From the NCBI GenBank assembly GCA_016281275.1, contig JAEEIH010000086.1, positions 1-43,522 on the forward strand: a stretch of 43,522 bases of DNA, in the 5' to 3' direction. Within the stretch, counting starts at the first letter, position 1, and every line of letters begins with the position of its first letter. Source of the stretch: Lachnospiraceae bacterium (GTDB lineage: Bacteria > Bacillota > Clostridia > Lachnospirales > Lachnospiraceae). Shown here piece after piece: positions 40,487 through 43,522 of this stretch. A program made the translations under genes and the position numbers. Below the pieces are notes generated by a model, which saw only the letters and a list, made by a program, of their open reading frames with translations, did no database searches and was not told the DNA's origin.

Positions 40487-41482
40487 CTATAATCTCAAAA
40501 AGCTTATAAGCCTGCCTTTTATGTCTTCACCCACAAGACTTGCCGCACAACCGACAGCTTTTTGTACAGTTTCACGGTAAGGATTGTCACAAATCGACAT
40601 GACATTTCCCGAAAGACCCGGGAAGAAAGTCATACCTCTGGTTGAAAGGTCGATAGAGCTTACCTGAACATCTTCCGTTTGCTCTTTCGATTTTCCGAAG
40701 AACAAATGCTTCCGTTTGATCGTGCCGACAGGCGCTAGATCTTTAACAAGACCCGCAAAAAGATTAAGAATAAGGCCTCCGGAAAAACCGTCGCAAACTA
40801 CAACATCCGCTTTTCCTCTGTTGATTTCCTCGGGTTTTACCGTACCGGCAAATTCAATCTCACGACACCTCTTAAGCAGTTCATAACTGTCTCTGTAAAG
40901 CATCCCTCCATTTTCGGGAACGACCGATTCACTCAAGAGTCCCACAGTGGGTCTTTGGGCAGAAGAAAGATATCTCATATATAGCGAACCCATGCGCGCA
41001 AACAGCACCATGTCCGAAGGCTTTATGTTCGAACCCATCGAACCGCTGTCGAGCAAGAGAACAGGCTTTGAAAAGCAAGGAATAAGAGTCGCCATCGGAG
41101 CGGAACTCAGTCTTTCAATCCTTCCGAGAATCATCTGCGCTCCGGCATTCAAAAGTCTCGGAGACACACAAGACAAAAATGCTCCCGCCTTACCGTCTTT
41201 AACAAGCGTAAGCCCCTGAACAAGGGCGCTGTTTCTCTTTGCTCGAAAAGCCTGAACGGGGGCATCTGCCTCACTGATTTCCTCTGTTACGGCAATCGTC
41301 CTTATCCTGTCGGAATAGTCTTCGTATGCGACCATTTCCGTTCTTATCCTATCGGAATCCCCGAGAAGGATAATTCTGATATCTTCATTACTTTTACATG
41401 CATTAATGCAACCTACGATTTTTTCATATGAAAAATCATCGGAACCGGTTACGTCCACTGCTATACAGATGACCCTGTCCAT
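40487..41482 (-). CDS. plsX: Phosphate acyltransferase PlsX, divergent
   Basis: The 331-aa protein has the position (before acpP-rnc-smc-ftsY), length and several segments of PlsX, which makes acyl phosphate from acyl-ACP. The conserved parts are KPVLLLDSGSMGSNIKP, PTVGLLSES, EFAGTVKPEEINRGKADVVV and CDGFSGGLILN. But the N-terminal DAMGGD motif reads DVTGSDD, and the SAGNTGA motif reads SCVSPRLLNAGA, so key glycines are changed. It may be a fast-evolving but active enzyme. The start at 41482 is preceded by GGTGGAG; a GTG 15 nt upstream lies within that site. rpmF, which often precedes plsX, is not here. Confidence 0.85.
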   Translation of the reverse strand: MDRVICIAVDVTGSDDFSYEKIVGCINACKSNEDIRIILLGDSDRIRTEMVAYEDYSDRIRTIAVTEEISEADAPVQAFRAKRNSALVQGLTLVKDGKAGAFLSCVSPRLLNAGAQMILGRIERLSSAPMATLIPCFSKPVLLLDSGSMGSNIKPSDMVLFARMGSLYMRYLSSAQRPTVGLLSESVVPENGGMLYRDSYELLKRCREIEFAGTVKPEEINRGKADVVVCDGFSGGLILNLFAGLVKDLAPVGTIKRKHLFFGKSKEQTEDVQVSSIDLSTRGMTFFPGLSGNVMSICDNPYRETVQKAVGCAASLVGEDIKGRLISFLRL

Positions 41483-41518
41483 ACACTGCCGCTCCACCCT
41501 TATAATTCTGTCAGAACA

Positions 41519-42289
41519 TTACATCTTTGAATAGAAGAATGACGAAAGTGTTCCAAACCCGATCTTACCGGGCTGTATGATCTGCTCCGTGCTTCCGAGG
41601 AACAGAATACCGCCTGTTTTAAGAGCGCTGTGGAACTTAAGATATATTTCATCTTTTGCTTCTTCCGTAAAATAGATAAGAACGTTTCTGCAAACTATCA
41701 AATCACACATGGAGGGATAAGGATCCTTTAAAAGGTTATGTTCCTTGAATTCGACACACTTCTTTATATCATCACTGATCTGATAGCTGGTTTCCGTTTT
41801 TTTCTCAAAATATTTGGTAACAAATTCTTTGGGAAGTCCCTTCAAACTCTTTTCATGATAAAGTCCGACACGCGCTTTTTCAAGGACCTGCTTATCTATA
41901 TCCGTAGCATAAATCTTGATTCTGGAGAGAGGAAGATACCGGGATAAAAGCATAACAAGCGAATAAGGCTCGTCACCCGTCGAACATGCTGCGCTCCAGA
42001 TCTTAAAGCCGGGAGTCTTCACGAGTGTCGGAACGACCTTTTCTTCAAGGACCTTCCACTGTTCGGGATTACGCCAGAATTCGGAAACGTTTATTGTGAG
42101 AAAGTTGACGAATTCCTCAAATCTGACCTTATCGGACTTGATAAGGTTTACATAAGACACATAATTACATTTATGCTTTTGGATAAGAGTATCGATACGC
42201 CTGCGCATCTGACCTTCTTTATATGCATTAAGGTCGATGCTTGTCAGCTTATATATCTGTGCCTTAAAATACTCGTAGTTTTCTTCCAT
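41519..42289 (-). CDS. cheR: CheR-type protein-glutamate methyltransferase
   Basis: The 256-aa protein has an N-terminal helical CheR domain (residues 1-65) and a SAM-binding Rossmann domain. The arginine helix QMRRRIDTLI, the NVSEFWRNPEQW segment, WSAACSTGDEPYSLVM (SAM loop; GDEPYS for the common GEEPYS) and DLIVCRNVLIYF are all present. It methylates chemoreceptor glutamates. No other che gene or receptor is in the window, so it is solitary here, between rpsA and plsX. The ATG at 42289 (MEENYEYFKAQI) is chosen over a TTG 18 nt upstream, which is too close to its AAGGAT site; the evidence is not strong. Confidence 0.9.
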   Translation of the reverse strand: MEENYEYFKAQIYKLTSIDLNAYKEGQMRRRIDTLIQKHKCNYVSYVNLIKSDKVRFEEFVNFLTINVSEFWRNPEQWKVLEEKVVPTLVKTPGFKIWSAACSTGDEPYSLVMLLSRYLPLSRIKIYATDIDKQVLEKARVGLYHEKSLKGLPKEFVTKYFEKKTETSYQISDDIKKCVEFKEHNLLKDPYPSMCDLIVCRNVLIYFTEEAKDEIYLKFHSALKTGGILFLGSTEQIIQPGKIGFGTLSSFFYSKM

Positions 42290-42332
42290 ATCATTCCCAA
42301 CTTTCAAATCCTTATATATCGATGTAAAGCAA

Positions 42333-42360
42333 CCGGCCCGTGTTTTTTTGCACGGACCGG
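42333..42360 (-). terminator. Terminator after rpsA
   Basis: CCGGCCCGTG (42333-42342) pairs with CACGGACCGG (42351-42360), ten pairs including one G-U on the minus strand; the loop is A-rich. The tail on the minus strand is only weakly T-rich (TTGCTTT), so partial read-through into cheR is possible. Confidence 0.7.
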
Positions 42361-42400
42361 CGAGGAAAAAACGTAACTTTATCTTTTACCCGAATCTAAA

Positions 42401-43522
42401 TCAGGTCTCTGTCTCATCCTTACTTCCCTCATCGGCTGCGCTTTCTTCTGTTGCTTCCTCTGAGGTGGCTTCATTCTTGGGTTCGGGAGCGAGAAGAGCC
42501 TTCATGCTGAGACTGATCTTCTTGTCGGCAAGAGAGAAATCAACAATCTTAGCCGTAACTTCCTGACCAAGCTTTAATACTGTCGAAGGCTTGTCGATAT
42601 GCTCCTTAGAAATCTGCGATACATGAAGGAGAGCGTCCACGCCGGGATAGATCTCAACGAATGCGCCGAAGTCGGGCATACGAACAACCTTACCTGTAAC
42701 AATGGTACCGGGCGCAAAACGTGTCTCTGCGTCAACCCAAGGGTTCTGATCGGGGAACTTCATGGAGAGAGCAACCTTCTCACCCTGGATATCCTTGATA
42801 AACGCCTTTACTTTATCGCCAACCTTGAAAAGCCTTCTGGGATTCTCGATCCTACCCCATGACATCTCTGAAATGTGAAGAAGTCCGTCAGCACCTCCGA
42901 GATCGATAAATGCGCCGAAATCGGTAATATTCTTAACGGTACCTTCTACCGTATCGCCAACATGAATCTTCTCAAAGAGAGCCTTCATGGCCTCAGCCTT
43001 ACGTGCTGCGAGGATCTGCTTTCTGTCTCCGATTATCCTTCTCTTGCGGGGATTGAATTCAGAAAGAACAAATTCGATTTCCTGATCCTTATACTTTTCC
43101 AGATCTTTTTCGTAAACATCCGATACAAGACTTGCAGGGATGAATACCCTTGTTTCATCAACCGAAACACAAATTCCGCCGCCAAGTACGGAAATAACTT
43201 TAGCTTTGAGGATCTCGCCCTTTTCGAACGCTTCCTCAAGTCTCTTGCTACCGCGCTCTGCTGCAAGCTTACGGTAAGAAAGAAGAACCTGACCCTCGCC
43301 GTCATTGACTTTGAGGACCTTAACCTGCATCTTGTCTCCTTCCTTAACAACTGTACGGAGGTCAAGACCGGGCTCGTTTGTATATTCGCTTCTGGTAATG
43401 ATACCGTCTGCTTTGTAATCAATATTAAGAGCGATCATGTCTTCCTTAACACTGATAACTGTGCCTTCAACTACCTCCCCGTTGTGTATTGTTTTCAATG
43501 AATCGTTCAGCATCTGCTCAAA
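42401..43522 (-). CDS. rpsA: Ribosomal protein S1-like protein (four S1 domains), 5' end off the window
   Basis: Four S1 RNA-binding domains can be seen, at about residues 10-80, 95-165, 185-255 and 270-342 counted from the first ATG (43513), for example VGDTVEGTVKNITDFGAFID and VVRMPDFGAFVEIYPGVDAL. The tail is acidic. The frame stays open to the window end, and the three codons before that ATG read FEQ, which together with MLNDSLKTI matches the usual S1 start; I therefore call it open at its 5' end. Clostridia often carry IspH-S1 fusions, so the missing part may be a longer N-terminal domain. It holds mRNA on the 30S subunit. A terminator follows. Confidence 0.9.
   Translation of the reverse strand, partial: FEQMLNDSLKTIHNGEVVEGTVISVKEDMIALNIDYKADGIITRSEYTNEPGLDLRTVVKEGDKMQVKVLKVNDGEGQVLLSYRKLAAERGSKRLEEAFEKGEILKAKVISVLGGGICVSVDETRVFIPASLVSDVYEKDLEKYKDQEIEFVLSEFNPRKRRIIGDRKQILAARKAEAMKALFEKIHVGDTVEGTVKNITDFGAFIDLGGADGLLHISEMSWGRIENPRRLFKVGDKVKAFIKDIQGEKVALSMKFPDQNPWVDAETRFAPGTIVTGKVVRMPDFGAFVEIYPGVDALLHVSQISKEHIDKPSTVLKLGQEVTAKIVDFSLADKKISLSMKALLAPEPKNEATSEEATEESAADEGSKDETET

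Overview
This 43.5-kb window looks like an ordinary chromosome segment of an anaerobic Firmicute of class Clostridia (Bacillota); I cannot fix the family. The basis is a medium-GC genome with strong Shine-Dalgarno sites (AGGAGG-type), canonical TTGACA/TATAAT promoters, occasional TTG starts (rpsT, rnc), and Clostridia-like gene neighbourhoods (plsX-acpP-rnc-smc-ftsY, rsmD-coaD, argCJBDF). Almost every gene is on the minus strand, so transcription mostly runs from high to low coordinates. Only two genes (27207-30079) are on the plus strand.

Layout, left to right. 1-2350: the 5' part of rpsT, a 211-nt self-complementary element, and lepA. 2446-3957: an Mrp/NBP35-type Fe-S ATPase and a solitary ilvN. 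4047-9741: the arginine block, transcribed argC-argJ-argB-argD-argF, with a strong argC promoter overlapped by an ArgR-box palindrome, and separate promoter-like sequences before argD and argF. 9975-11756: a gene for an unrecognised protein that appears to have lost its 5' end. 11756-17899: a probable operon led by rsmD-coaD, followed by a coiled-coil protein, two family-2 glycosyltransferases, a DUF5685-like protein, a J-domain protein and an ApbE lipoprotein. 17970-27013: a probable recG-led operon with a CbbX-like AAA+ ATPase, two large polytopic GT-C-like membrane proteins (one with the DUF2298 'YYY' signature) and a dolichyl-phosphate-mannose-synthase-like glycosyltransferase.

27207-30079 (plus strand): a fused alanyl-tRNA editing/Maf protein and a three-helix membrane protein, closed by a bidirectional terminator. 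30195-34690: a NUDIX hydrolase and two tandem membrane EAL-domain proteins with altered catalytic motifs. 34824-43522: ftsY, smc, rnc, acpP, a divergent plsX, cheR and rpsA (reaching the window edge).

Most genes are housekeeping: translation (rpsT, lepA, rpsA, rsmD), arginine synthesis, CoA and lipid synthesis, chromosome organisation and protein targeting. The less ordinary points are the AlaX-Maf fusion, the GT-C/DPM/AAA cluster, the paired degenerate EAL receptors preceded by a duplicated hairpin, the diverged PlsX, the J-domain/DUF5685/ApbE group and the long hairpin element after lepA. I saw no CRISPR array, tRNA, rRNA, prophage or intact transposase gene.
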